Origin: Pseudoalteromonas byunsanensis
Lineage (GTDB): Bacteria; Pseudomonadota; Gammaproteobacteria; Enterobacterales; Alteromonadaceae
Assembly (NCBI RefSeq): GCF_001854475.1
Contig: NZ_MNAN01000031.1
Coordinates: 1-64,000, forward strand
Length of the DNA stretch: 64,000 bases
Direction of reading: 5' to 3'
Shown here: positions 56,865-64,000 of the stretch, piece by piece
How positions within the stretch are numbered: the stretch's first letter is position 1
How the letters are laid out: each line of letters begins with the position of its first letter
Program-made: the position numbers and the translations under genes
Notes under the pieces: generated by a model
Told to the model about the DNA's origin: nothing
Seen by the model: the letters and a program-made list of their open reading frames with translations, nothing else
Databases searched by the model: none

Positions 56865-56956
56865 TGTTGTCTCCTGTTTGTGGTATTACAGAAAACTCTA
56901 ATTAAACATGTCTCATGTTAAGGGAAGTGGACAGATGTACAGAGTAAATATGTACA

Positions 56957-57093
56957 ATGCGATAACAAACTAATTATTAAAGAAATTTAACAATAAATTC
57001 TAAACGCGAGTGGATCACCTCCCCTCGCGTTTTTTATGCTCAGTTAACCGTAAACTGGTAGGTTGGATAAGTGGCGAAGCCACGCCATCCGAC
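56957..57093 (+). repeat. Right 137-bp direct repeat of the island
   Basis: It repeats 48691-48827, including the last gor codons, the gor terminator (57002-57035) and a REP-like unit (57061-57093). It starts 23 bases after the IS element. It is the probable right attachment-like end of the island. Confidence 0.9.
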
Positions 57094-57292
57094 GCCAATT
57101 ACCAACAACGCACATACAAGTCAACGTACAGCCGGAATTATGCCTTAGCCTGATTTGTAGGCTGTGATTAATGGGCTGCTAATAGATGCACATGTGCCAA
57201 CGTCTAAAAAGCGATACCAAAATCCGCTTAACGCTCAAAGCTTTATTACGCAAAAATCCCCAAATCAGTACCCACAACATAAAACGGTTTAC
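57094..57292. other. Short gene-free stretch
   Basis: No credible gene or named motif is seen between the right direct repeat and the REP pair. Short open frames here run through repeat DNA and lack ribosome sites. Confidence 0.5.
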
Positions 57293-57370
57293 ACGTCGGA
57301 TGGCGCTTCGCTTATGCCGACCTACCGCGTTGGTAGGTCGGATAAGTGGCGAAGCCACGCCATCCGACGT
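57293..57370. repeat. Inverted pair of REP-like units (BIME-like)
   Basis: ACGTCGGATGGCG...CCGACCTAC and GTAGGTCGGATAAGTGGC...ATCCGACGT face each other around a seven-base centre, giving a long imperfect cruciform. The right unit is nearly identical to those in the two direct repeats. Downstream (to 57418) the sequence resembles the DNA to the right of the left direct repeat. Confidence 0.85.
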
Positions 57371-57428
57371 TTGCAAAACCGTTAAATAGAAGAAAATCTC
57401 GGGAACGACTCAGCGTGCTACTAAGGTA

Positions 57429-57794
57429 TTAACTCTTCGCGTTGGGCGGTTTACCATGGAAATCTAAATATAGTGCCTTCAGGTTTTCTGGTAATAACGG
57501 CCAACCGTTTGCTATTCCTTGCTGAGTTCCTTGCCAAAATAGGTGCTCAACATAGTACACATCAATGTATTCATGTTCAGTGGGGGTGGCTACTTTGAGT
57601 TTTTCACTCATGTATAAAAGATAACGCTGGGCATCTTCTAGGTTACCGGTATTGAGCTTGGTGGTTGTTAAATTTGCAAACTCTTCCATGAGAGATGTGA
57701 ACGCCCATGATTCGTGCTTTTTCATCAAAGGACTAACTTCAGGAAAGCGCGTTTTTATTTCCTCAATAAACCTTGTTACGTCTGCTTTAGCCAT
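57429..57794 (-). CDS. Small hypothetical protein (DUF7674-like?)
   Basis: The 121-residue acidic helical protein has the stretch EHEYIDVYYVEHLFWQ and a C-terminal WPLLPENLKALYLDFHGKPP. The plan resembles a family of small proteins of unknown role, often seen near toxins, that I recall as DUF7674; the match is from memory. It lies just outside the right edge of the island, 21 bases downstream of another small gene on the same strand, and probably forms an operon with it. Confidence 0.65.
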   Translation of the reverse strand: MAKADVTRFIEEIKTRFPEVSPLMKKHESWAFTSLMEEFANLTTTKLNTGNLEDAQRYLLYMSEKLKVATPTEHEYIDVYYVEHLFWQGTQQGIANGWPLLPENLKALYLDFHGKPPNAKS

Positions 57795-57815
57795 TAGTTC
57801 CCTTTAACACGTATT

Positions 57816-58289
57816 TCACTGACAGCTATCTATATTTAATTGGAATTTATAAATTTCAGAATTAAGACGCAGCGTCTCTAAAAACGCTTCACCATCAACC
57901 TGATACTCATAAAGTTTTATTATTTTAAGCTCAAGAGCATTGGTTTTTATATCTCGAACTTCTAAAATGTGCAAATTATTATAATAGGTTGCGCTTATTA
58001 CCTGCTCCCAAAGGATAGAATTGGGGCTGTCACTTGCACCATATTTTATGGCCTTTTCATCGACCTCTAATCTCCCTTTGGCGAGTCTAAATAGGTCAAA
58101 AATCCCCCAAATTAAAATATAAAACAATACAATAGACAAAGCATTTGCAATCATGACTTTAGCTTCAACTTGCTCACCTTTTGGCTGAAGAAAAAACAAA
58201 GATAATGATAAAGCGCAAACAATAACAATTGCGATGCAAAACTTTATTCTTCTCGCCAAACTCGGTTTATACACTCTAACTGCAGACAT
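57816..58289 (-). CDS. Small membrane protein with PH-like C-terminus
   Basis: The 157-residue product has two membrane helices (about residues 14-34 and 47-68). A beta-rich cytoplasmic part follows (RLEVDEKAIKYGASD, ILWEQVISATYYN) and resembles bacterial PH-like or YcxB-type domains. The function is unknown. It precedes the 121-residue gene on the same strand, with a 21-base gap. An inverted pair of REP-like units lies upstream. Confidence 0.65.
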   Translation of the reverse strand: MSAVRVYKPSLARRIKFCIAIVIVCALSLSLFFLQPKGEQVEAKVMIANALSIVLFYILIWGIFDLFRLAKGRLEVDEKAIKYGASDSPNSILWEQVISATYYNNLHILEVRDIKTNALELKIIKLYEYQVDGEAFLETLRLNSEIYKFQLNIDSCQ

Positions 58290-58625
58290 TATTTTCTTAT
58301 ACTGGCCTACTATTTTTTGGTAACTATAAATAATTACCCAAGGGATAACCAGAGAGCTTAAGGTTAAAACGTCGGATGGCGCGTCGCTTATGCCGACCTA
58401 CAGCAGTACTTTAAAGAACCTGAGTGTGTAACCCCACATGGCCCTGTAGGTTGGATAATGCGCGAAGCAACGGCATTCGACATTGTTAATTATTAACTCT
58501 AACAATCCCCCTAACACTTCACACTGATCACAAAACCCAGTTAAAACAAATTGCTACAGCGTTGCTTAAAGTGATACAAATGAAAATAAACATCAATTCA
58601 TACCATATAAAAAGGACTCTATATT
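58290..58625. other. Gene-free region with REP pair and esterase promoter
   Basis: The left part holds the inverted REP-like pair described separately. The right 140 bases are A/T-rich and should contain the esterase promoter. No other feature is supported. Confidence 0.5.
58369..58484. repeat. Inverted pair of REP-like units
   Basis: ACGTCGGATGGCGCGTCGCT...CCGACCTAC (58369-58401) and GTAGGTTGGATAATGCGCG...ATTCGACATT (58446-58484) are two diverged units of the same family in opposite orientation. They are separated by about 44 bases. Confidence 0.8.
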
Positions 58626-59426
58626 TTGAACAAGCTGCTTTTCGCTGTGTTGGTTTTATTATCCGCTAATGTCAGCGCCACAAACTTTGCCAACCTTGAA
58701 GTACCTCAATCTCGTTTTATGACTGAGATGCCAAAAATAACCATTGCGCTACCAGCCTCTTATAACTCCAATAAAAGCAAACGTTATCCAGTTTTGTATC
58801 TGTTAGATGGCGATTTAAATGGTGAACTGGTTTATGGGGCTTTAGATAGATTACATGCGTCTAAAGGTGCTCATGAGCATATTATCGTGGGAGTTAGCAG
58901 TACGGATAGACTCAGAGATTTTGCGCCGACCATTAACCAAGACCCAAGAGGCCCTGTTGGCGCAGGCGGTGGTGCTGATAAACTTTTGGACTTTATGCAA
59001 AAAGAGCTGATGACCACAGTCAACAAACAATATCGTACCAATCATCACAATGTCATTGCTGGGCACTCCATCGCGGGGCTATTTGTTATACACACTTTTC
59101 ACACACGCCCCAACCTTTTTCAGGCGCATATGGCGTTTAGCCCTGCCGTTTGGTGGGCCGCTAGAGAAACCGCAAAAGCAACAAAGCAATATGTACTTTC
59201 TGACGATGATGTAGGCACCTTTTTGTACATGAACATAGGTAGTGAAGGCGGTGAGATGAGACAAGTTTATGACGACTTGTCACAAACTATTTTAAGAAAT
59301 CGCTCAACCGATTTAGCCCTACAATTAGATACCTTTGATAGCGAAGATCATGACTTCACTATGGTCGCAGGCTTGTACCGCGCTTTGAAAGCACTGCATG
59401 GTTACCAAAGTACGCTAAAGCTATAA
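58626..59426 (+). CDS. Exported alpha/beta-hydrolase esterase
   Basis: The 266-residue protein starts at TTG 58626, with AAAAGGA upstream at normal distance. It has a short signal peptide (MNKLLFAVLVLLSANVSA). The fold is that of the esterase D / enterochelin-esterase-like group: RYPVLYLLDGDLNGE oxyanion region, nucleophile Ser in VIAGHSIAGLFV, and a C-terminal His in SEDHDFTMVAG. The natural substrate is not known. It converges on the PNPOx-family gene, with a hairpin between them. Confidence 0.85.
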   Translation: MNKLLFAVLVLLSANVSATNFANLEVPQSRFMTEMPKITIALPASYNSNKSKRYPVLYLLDGDLNGELVYGALDRLHASKGAHEHIIVGVSSTDRLRDFAPTINQDPRGPVGAGGGADKLLDFMQKELMTTVNKQYRTNHHNVIAGHSIAGLFVIHTFHTRPNLFQAHMAFSPAVWWAARETAKATKQYVLSDDDVGTFLYMNIGSEGGEMRQVYDDLSQTILRNRSTDLALQLDTFDSEDHDFTMVAGLYRALKALHGYQSTLKL

Positions 59427-59446
59427 ACGAGATAAATATCGTACCT

Positions 59447-59492
59447 AGTGTGATTACTTACAAATATCAAGGCGTTTTGATGTAATCACACT
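59447..59492. terminator. Hairpin between convergent genes
   Basis: AGTGTGATTAC pairs exactly with GTAATCACACT around a 24-base loop. It is placed to end both the esterase and the minus-strand operon, although T runs are weak. Confidence 0.55.
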
Positions 59493-59500
59493 CACACTAT

Positions 59501-60148
59501 TTAGGGCCAAAGTTTCTCTTTTTTAAACCCTCCATCCTCTAAAACATAGCGAAGGCGAGTATGTCGTCTGCTTGACTGACCTTGCCAGAACTCAACGCTA
59601 TTGGCCCGCACACAATACACAGTCCAATATTGTGATACAAAATCAGGTTGTTGCTTGATACTTTCCAATTGGCTTTGCCACTTATCAATCAACTCCTGTT
59701 CATTGCTAAGCGGCTCACTTTGCATCCCTAATGAGGCGAGCGCACGCGCCTGCTCAGTACGAGATAAGAAATCAATTTCGTTAATCTTGTCAGGCATTGC
59801 CACTGCGCGTCCCTTAATTCTGACTTGACGAGCAAACCCCTGCCAATAAAAAGTCAGCGCGATGTTGGGATTTTTTTCAATGTGTTTGCCCTTTGGACTC
59901 TTTGAGCTGACCGCAAAGTACCACCCTTTTTCATCCACATCTTTTAGGATGAGGGCTCTACAATCTGCGCTCATATCCTCAGCAACCGTCGACACAGTCA
60001 TAACATGAGGCTCAGGTTCACCTGCATCGATGGCTGTTTTTAGCCAGTCAACAAATAGGGTGAATGGTGAATCTGGCGTATCGTCTGGGTTAAACGGTAC
60101 TTTGTCGGCATTCGTTAAAACGGGTAGTGCTCGCAGCGTATCTCTCAT
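59501..60148 (-). CDS. PNPOx-family flavoprotein (PdxH-like)
   Basis: The 215-residue protein has the FMN-binding split-barrel plan of pyridoxamine phosphate oxidase: SADCRALILKDVDEKGWYF, SSKSPKGKHIEKNPNIALTFYWQ, ARQVRIKGRA. The C-terminal dimer motif is NSVEFWQGQSSRRHTRLRY. Several residues differ from typical PdxH, and the family also includes biosynthetic oxidases such as PhzG. It is the last gene of a compact operon with kinase and reductase genes, 9 bases after the previous stop. A pathway-specific oxidation is therefore as likely as vitamin B6 salvage. Confidence 0.8.
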   Translation of the reverse strand: MRDTLRALPVLTNADKVPFNPDDTPDSPFTLFVDWLKTAIDAGEPEPHVMTVSTVAEDMSADCRALILKDVDEKGWYFAVSSKSPKGKHIEKNPNIALTFYWQGFARQVRIKGRAVAMPDKINEIDFLSRTEQARALASLGMQSEPLSNEQELIDKWQSQLESIKQQPDFVSQYWTVYCVRANSVEFWQGQSSRRHTRLRYVLEDGGFKKEKLWP

Positions 60149-60157
60149 ATCAAATCC

Positions 60158-60784
60158 TTAATTTGTATCAGTTAAAGTCACTATTGTTTTTACCTGCTCT
60201 GAGGTTGGCATTTGAGCATCGAGCTTATGCCAATTGTACGCCTTTGACCAAGTCGCCAAAATGTCCTGCACTTTGTGCTGATGCGCTAAAAAGCTCTGAT
60301 CGGAACAATGCTCATCCATACCACACTCATAGGGCACCAAGTTTTCTCTAATTCTTTCTAATGTCACCGTTGGCTCTGCGTCTAAGTGAATAACTAAATC
60401 TGGCTTAGGCAATGAGTTAACCAACCCCATTACGAACTCAGTATCTAAACCGTACACCATTTCCACTGCAGCATGTTTGAACCAATAGCTATCGAAGATC
60501 AGGATAGTCTCTTTATTATTGCGTTGTATCGCTTCATCAAGGCTAATTGACATCGCCCAAGTCAAAAAGCGAAACCGAGCATTCAAGGGCATTTGTGCAA
60601 CACGCGTACGCAAGGTTTTTAAATCCCTGTCAATAAAACTACAACTGGGCACTAGTTGTTCGTTCAAAATATCCCAACGGTCAACCAACTGGACATCTCG
60701 GTTCATACTTTGGAAGTGTTCAAATAGAGCTTTGGTCAGTGTCGACTTGCCTGCACCATCAGAGCCAACTATTGAAATCAACAT
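60158..60784 (-). CDS. Thymidylate-kinase-like P-loop kinase
   Basis: The 208-residue protein opens MLISIVGSDGAGKSTLTKAL, a P-loop. It has a DRDLKTLRTR region, a LIFDSYWFKHAAVE segment in the DR-like position, and LVIHLDAEPTVTLERIREN, as in thymidylate-kinase-fold enzymes. The lid is short and differs from housekeeping Tmk. Its gene starts two bases after the amino-acid-kinase gene ends, so a role in the same pathway, phosphorylating an unusual substrate, is likely. Substrate unknown. Confidence 0.8.
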   Translation of the reverse strand: MLISIVGSDGAGKSTLTKALFEHFQSMNRDVQLVDRWDILNEQLVPSCSFIDRDLKTLRTRVAQMPLNARFRFLTWAMSISLDEAIQRNNKETILIFDSYWFKHAAVEMVYGLDTEFVMGLVNSLPKPDLVIHLDAEPTVTLERIRENLVPYECGMDEHCSDQSFLAHQHKVQDILATWSKAYNWHKLDAQMPTSEQVKTIVTLTDTN

Positions 60785-60786
60785 CT

Positions 60787-61626
60787 TTAATATCCTTCTG
60801 TGTCTTTTGCGTTATTCTCTCGCCAAATAATTTGTGTGCTCTTAAACTCTTCAGGCCAATCGGAGTGTTCTTCAAATAACCATCGGGGGTTTTTCAAACA
60901 TGCTTGTCCTTCTACGATAAAGCACTCAGCGCCCCATTTGGCTTGCTTAAGTAAGGCTGCAATTTTGCCTTGCATAGCACCTGATGTGTCCCCTTCTGGT
61001 GTCTCCCATAGCCACTGAGCTGGGTCATTAAACTGGTCTATTTCTTTAATCGTTTCAAATTGACCAGTAGCACTCTTTTGCAGCACACCCGGTACATCGG
61101 TCATGATCACGATTCTTATTTTGTTAAACTCAAGGTCTTTAAAGGCGCCAGCCACATAATCGCTGCCCACAACTTCTAACACCCCTTGTTCATTAAGCAA
61201 TGCATCTCCTGTAACTAGGGGCAAGTACTTTGCATACAACAACTTATTGACAAACTTTGCGGATGAGTCAAAGTTTTCTCTATTCACACAGGATGTCATA
61301 GAAGCTAAATGCAAAGGGTAAGACTTAATCCCACAGCGTTTTAATTGTTCATGCCACACGCACTTAAGCTCAAAGTTAATCATGCCTAAAGATAGTAGCG
61401 ACAGCTCATCACTTTCATCTATACAGCGCACAGCATGGTGTCCATAAGAGCCGCCACCGCTTATCATAATCACGTGACCCGGTGCATTGCGATACAAAGA
61501 GGCCATCAATTGCGCATATGTTTGCAGGGCTTGTTCATCCAGTTGTCTGTCAGTCATTTTGTCAGAAAAAAGACTACCACCCACTTTTACAATTAATAAA
61601 TCAGCGCTGGTCACCATCGGCCTCAT
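60787..61626 (-). CDS. Amino-acid-kinase-fold enzyme (IPK/FomA-like)
   Basis: A protein of about 279 residues of the amino acid kinase superfamily: LLIVKVGGSLFSDK at the start, HVIMISGGGSYGHHAV, LVTGDALLNEQGVLEVVGSD, and IVIMTDVPGVLQK. The GGGSYGH block with its histidine is typical of isopentenyl phosphate kinase and the fosfomycin kinase FomA rather than of ArgB. A phosphate- or phosphonate-bearing substrate is therefore plausible (inference). The start is uncertain: TTG 61635, ATG 61626 or ATG 61617 are all in frame, and all overlap the upstream dehydrogenase gene. Confidence 0.8.
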   Translation of the reverse strand: MRPMVTSADLLIVKVGGSLFSDKMTDRQLDEQALQTYAQLMASLYRNAPGHVIMISGGGSYGHHAVRCIDESDELSLLSLGMINFELKCVWHEQLKRCGIKSYPLHLASMTSCVNRENFDSSAKFVNKLLYAKYLPLVTGDALLNEQGVLEVVGSDYVAGAFKDLEFNKIRIVIMTDVPGVLQKSATGQFETIKEIDQFNDPAQWLWETPEGDTSGAMQGKIAALLKQAKWGAECFIVEGQACLKNPRWLFEEHSDWPEEFKSTQIIWRENNAKDTEGY

Positions 61627-62533
61627 AAGTTTCAATAAACTCTATAACCTGATTGCCAATATGGCGCTGAACGTCTTCGGTCATCGCGCCGATATGGGGG
61701 GTACCAATAAAGTTATCTAATTCAAATAAAGGTGAATGCGTTCTTTCTTGTGCAAATACATCCGATGCTGCCCCCGCTATACGTTTAGATTGCAAAGCCT
61801 GATATAAAGCATGCTCATCTACCACTCCACCTCGGGCCATATTTATTAACACCGCTGTCGACTTCATCAGCCTCATTTTCTGTGCATCGATTAACTGCTC
61901 TGTCTGTGCTGTTAAGGGAACATGTAAACAAATGATATCAGCCTTAGTAAGTAACTCATCCAATGACGTCACACCAACCCCTTGCTCATGTAATTCAATG
62001 CGTCTTTCGGTACTATCGTTTGCAACAGTAGCCAAAACGTCCATATTGAATGCCTTTGCTCGTTTGGCTACTTGCAAACCGATGCGGCCCATGCCGACAA
62101 TGCCCAAGGTTTTTTCATTAAGTTCAAAACCAGACAGCTGAGCTTTAGCCCATATACCGTCTTTCAACCAACCAGATGCCTTCGGCACGTGACGAGCTAA
62201 CGACAACATCAATGCGAATGTATGCTCAGCCACACTCACCACACTGGCATGCGGAATGTTTAATACCGAAACCCCTTTACTACGAGCAAAGTCCTGATCG
62301 ATGTTATCCAACCCATTGCCCGCCCGAACTATCAACTTAAGTTGTTCTGCCGCTGACAACACTGCTTTATTTAACTGAACACCACTTCTCAACACTATGA
62401 CATCAGTATCTTTTACTAGCTCTACAAAATGTTCATGCTGAGGGTGCATTTCCACCCGAACATGATAACGTTCAGATAAATATTCGATGGCACTGTCATG
62501 TAGGGGATCGACTATCAATATATTTTTTATCAT
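61601..62533 (-). CDS. D-2-hydroxyacid dehydrogenase (SerA-like)
   Basis: ATG 62533 is preferred, with GGAG eight bases upstream, giving about 310 residues; a GTG at 62557 overlapping the previous stop is also possible. The NAD-binding fold is TLGIVGMGRIGLQVAKRAKA. The catalytic residues are in VRAGNGLDNID (Arg), a later Glu, and GTPHIGAMTED (His). The protein resembles short phosphoglycerate dehydrogenases without the C-terminal ACT domain. It lies in the middle of the operon and overlaps the kinase gene downstream. Confidence 0.87.
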   Translation of the reverse strand: MIKNILIVDPLHDSAIEYLSERYHVRVEMHPQHEHFVELVKDTDVIVLRSGVQLNKAVLSAAEQLKLIVRAGNGLDNIDQDFARSKGVSVLNIPHASVVSVAEHTFALMLSLARHVPKASGWLKDGIWAKAQLSGFELNEKTLGIVGMGRIGLQVAKRAKAFNMDVLATVANDSTERRIELHEQGVGVTSLDELLTKADIICLHVPLTAQTEQLIDAQKMRLMKSTAVLINMARGGVVDEHALYQALQSKRIAGAASDVFAQERTHSPLFELDNFIGTPHIGAMTEDVQRHIGNQVIEFIETYEADGDQR

Positions 62534-62553
62534 CACTACGACTCCATCACAGC

Positions 62554-63645
62554 TCACAGACCGAACTGAGACAACCCTAGATGTTCTTCAAAGCCAAATG
62601 CCAAGTTCATATTCTGAATGGCCGACCCCGCCGCACCTTTAACTAGGTTATCAGTCACTGAAATCACTTTGATAGTGTTACTCTGTGTGTCGAAATCCAC
62701 TCCTATATGACAAAAATTTGAGCCGGCAACACGCGCAACACTTGGGTAAATATTGTATTGCTTACTGTTGAGCTTACCCACTCTGGCGTGGTCCAATATT
62801 CTGACAAAATAATGCCCCTCAGCACCTTTGCCATAATATTCTACATATTCCTTAAGAAGCTGTTCACGCGTTAAAGTGTTTGCCACATGCTCTGGCACGC
62901 TAATACTAGCCTGAATATAAATACCTCTTGGGAAAGCGCCATGAGCAGTACTAAACACCACATTAACGGATTGATCAGCTAGTAGTGATAATTGATGTTC
63001 AAGCTCAGGGGCGTGACGGTGTCCGTCTAGGTTGTAAGGCAAAATATTGTTATTTGCATAGCTGTGCATGACTTCAGGTTTTAGCGATGCCCCAGCACCA
63101 CTGGTACCATTGATAGCACTGATATGGATCGAGCTTTGTGCGTCTACCAGTGCAGAACCCATTAAAGGCGCTAAACCCAGTAATGCGGTGATCACGTAAC
63201 AACCGGGGTTTGCAATAAGCTGAGCCTGACGCAATTTATCTGCGTTAAATTCAGATACACCGTAAACAGCACGACTTAAATTGTCTAAGTCTTCATGCTC
63301 TTGACCATGGGCTTGTTTATATAATTCAGCGTCAGGAAATCTAAAATCAGCACTTAAATCAATTACTTTTATATTCTTGCTTAGAAAGTAAGAAGCACTT
63401 TTCATCGCTTCACCCGTAGGTGTACAGAAAAAGACTACATCAATTTGTGACAAATGCTCTTGCAGTTCTTCTTGCTTATAGAAGCGCAGACCACACCCAA
63501 GTAAATTTGGATGTACTATGTCAAAATCTAGCTCTTTTCTGGCCAGTGGATATATTTTATCTACCTGAGGGTGATTTAATAATAGTCTGCAAAGCTCCCC
63601 ACCGGACAACCCATTCGAACCAACAATTGCGACCTTAATACCCAT
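62554..63645 (-). CDS. ArgC-like N-acyl-gamma-glutamyl-phosphate reductase
   Basis: The start is ATG 63645 (MGIKVAIVGSNGLSGGEL), giving about 363 residues. The Rossmann start, the catalytic cysteine in ANPGCYVITALLGL and the downstream STAHGAFPRGIYIQ with the active-site His are those of ArgC-type semialdehyde dehydrogenases. These reduce an acyl phosphate to an aldehyde with NADPH. The surrounding genes are not arginine genes, so it probably works on another acyl phosphate made within this operon. Its stop overlaps the possible GTG start of the dehydrogenase gene. Confidence 0.85.
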   Translation of the reverse strand: MGIKVAIVGSNGLSGGELCRLLLNHPQVDKIYPLARKELDFDIVHPNLLGCGLRFYKQEELQEHLSQIDVVFFCTPTGEAMKSASYFLSKNIKVIDLSADFRFPDAELYKQAHGQEHEDLDNLSRAVYGVSEFNADKLRQAQLIANPGCYVITALLGLAPLMGSALVDAQSSIHISAINGTSGAGASLKPEVMHSYANNNILPYNLDGHRHAPELEHQLSLLADQSVNVVFSTAHGAFPRGIYIQASISVPEHVANTLTREQLLKEYVEYYGKGAEGHYFVRILDHARVGKLNSKQYNIYPSVARVAGSNFCHIGVDFDTQSNTIKVISVTDNLVKGAAGSAIQNMNLAFGFEEHLGLSQFGL

Positions 63646-63656
63646 ACTTAATTCCT

Positions 63657-64000
63657 TTATATTTCTTCTACTCGTAAAATAATCTTGCATGATGGCTGAG
63701 TGGGATCTGCCATGATCTGCATTGCCTGTCCCGCTTGCTCTAAACTGTATCTATGACTTATCATGGCCTGAGGCTGGATTGACCCTTCATCTAACCAATT
63801 AATCACTGTTTTAAAATCGGCATCTTCTGACAACGCTGACCCCACCACTGATATTTCCCGTTTCACCAACTCATTAATATCGCACGTTAGCTGCTGCGCA
63901 AAATAAGCAATAATGGAGACTTTTCCTCCTGCTTTTACCGCTTTTACCGCATCGTTAAACGCTTCAGAGTAAGATGCCGCTATCATGCAAATATCGAACT
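63657..64000 (-). CDS. Zinc-type alcohol dehydrogenase, C-terminal part
   Basis: Partial gene: it ends at 63657 and runs past the right edge of the window. The visible part of about 114 residues has VKAVKAGGKVSIIAYFAQ, REISVVGSALSEDADFKTV and HRYSLEQAGQAMQIMADP, the usual C-terminal half of medium-chain zinc alcohol dehydrogenases. It lies 11 bases upstream of the ArgC-like gene and belongs to the same operon. Confidence 0.82.
   Translation of the reverse strand, partial: FDICMIAASYSEAFNDAVKAVKAGGKVSIIAYFAQQLTCDINELVKREISVVGSALSEDADFKTVINWLDEGSIQPQAMISHRYSLEQAGQAMQIMADPTQPSCKIILRVEEI

Larger units (their letters stand above)
55667..56933 (-). mobile_element. IS3-family (IS407-like) insertion sequence
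   Basis: Terminal repeats TGTCCAGTCCCCCGTTAG at the left and the complement of TGTCCACTTCCCTTAAC at the right bound the element. The four bases GATG flank it on both sides (55663-55666 and 56934-56937), the target duplication size of the IS407 group. Two overlapping transposase frames on the minus strand are present. Unusually, the left end is doubled: the 76 bases from 55667 recur with a few changes from 55743, including the last codons of the transposase. Confidence 0.9.

Noticed and set aside
57164..57389. Overlapping short frames on both strands at the REP pair
   Set aside because: They are created by the inverted repeat and have no start signals.
62554..63645. Calling the ArgC-like gene true argC of arginine synthesis
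   Set aside because: No argB, argD, argE or argH neighbour is present, and the partner kinase resembles IPK/FomA rather than ArgB.

Overview
The window looks like chromosome of a marine gammaproteobacterium of the Alteromonadales, most likely Pseudoalteromonas or a close relative. This is inferred from gene content and order: a trmJ-iscRSUA-hscBA-fdx block, a secreted subtilase with two C-terminal PPC domains, the gor / prlC / rsmJ neighbourhood, a ToxR/CadC-type regulator with a TolB-like periplasmic half, and abundant short palindromic repeats. No rRNA or tRNA gene was recognised.

Layout. 0-0.9 kb: decayed DNA with a broken MerR-type gene. 0.9-7.2 kb: the complete ISC iron-sulfur operon on the minus strand, with three IscR-type boxes before iscR, followed upstream by trmJ. 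7.5-11.1 kb: suhB, a periplasmic solute-binding-like protein and an EAL-CBS-GGDEF protein. 11.4-20 kb: a plus-strand Cus-type copper/silver efflux operon (small Met/His/Cys protein, outer-membrane channel, adaptor with two CusF-like domains, RND pump, two PepSY membrane proteins, the second fused to a ferredoxin). 20-27.7 kb: small conserved proteins, an MBL-fold hydrolase divergent from a CadC-like regulator, an S41 peptidase and an AraC-type regulator. 27.9-29.1 kb: a dense array of short palindromic repeats. 29.2-32.7 kb: a two-component system divergent from two membrane proteins. 33-40 kb: an HI0933-type flavoprotein, the subtilase, a small secreted protein and a pair of DUF4157/VLEDNR-type proteins of the sort linked to contractile-injection effectors. 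40-48.7 kb: AlkB-like dioxygenase, chemoreceptor, rsmJ, response regulator, prlC and gor.

48.7-57.4 kb is an accessory island at the 3' end of gor. It is bounded by 137-bp imperfect direct repeats that include the end of gor and its terminator. It holds a frameshifted coiled-coil remnant resembling transposon TnpC proteins, a visibly A/T-rich three-gene cassette, and an IS3-family element. The cassette consists of an 842-aa membrane-anchored protein of unknown family with an HEXXH motif, a 104-aa helical protein, and an 1106-aa TPR / GreA-B-C-like / PIN-like protein. It looks like a conflict (defence) system and is the best candidate for something not yet characterised.

57.4-59.4 kb holds small unknown genes, REP-like hairpins and an esterase. 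59.5 kb to the end is a tightly packed minus-strand operon (zinc alcohol dehydrogenase, ArgC-like reductase, hydroxyacid dehydrogenase, amino-acid-kinase-fold enzyme, thymidylate-kinase-like enzyme, PNPOx-family flavoprotein). It resembles a small-molecule biosynthetic cluster that continues past the right edge.
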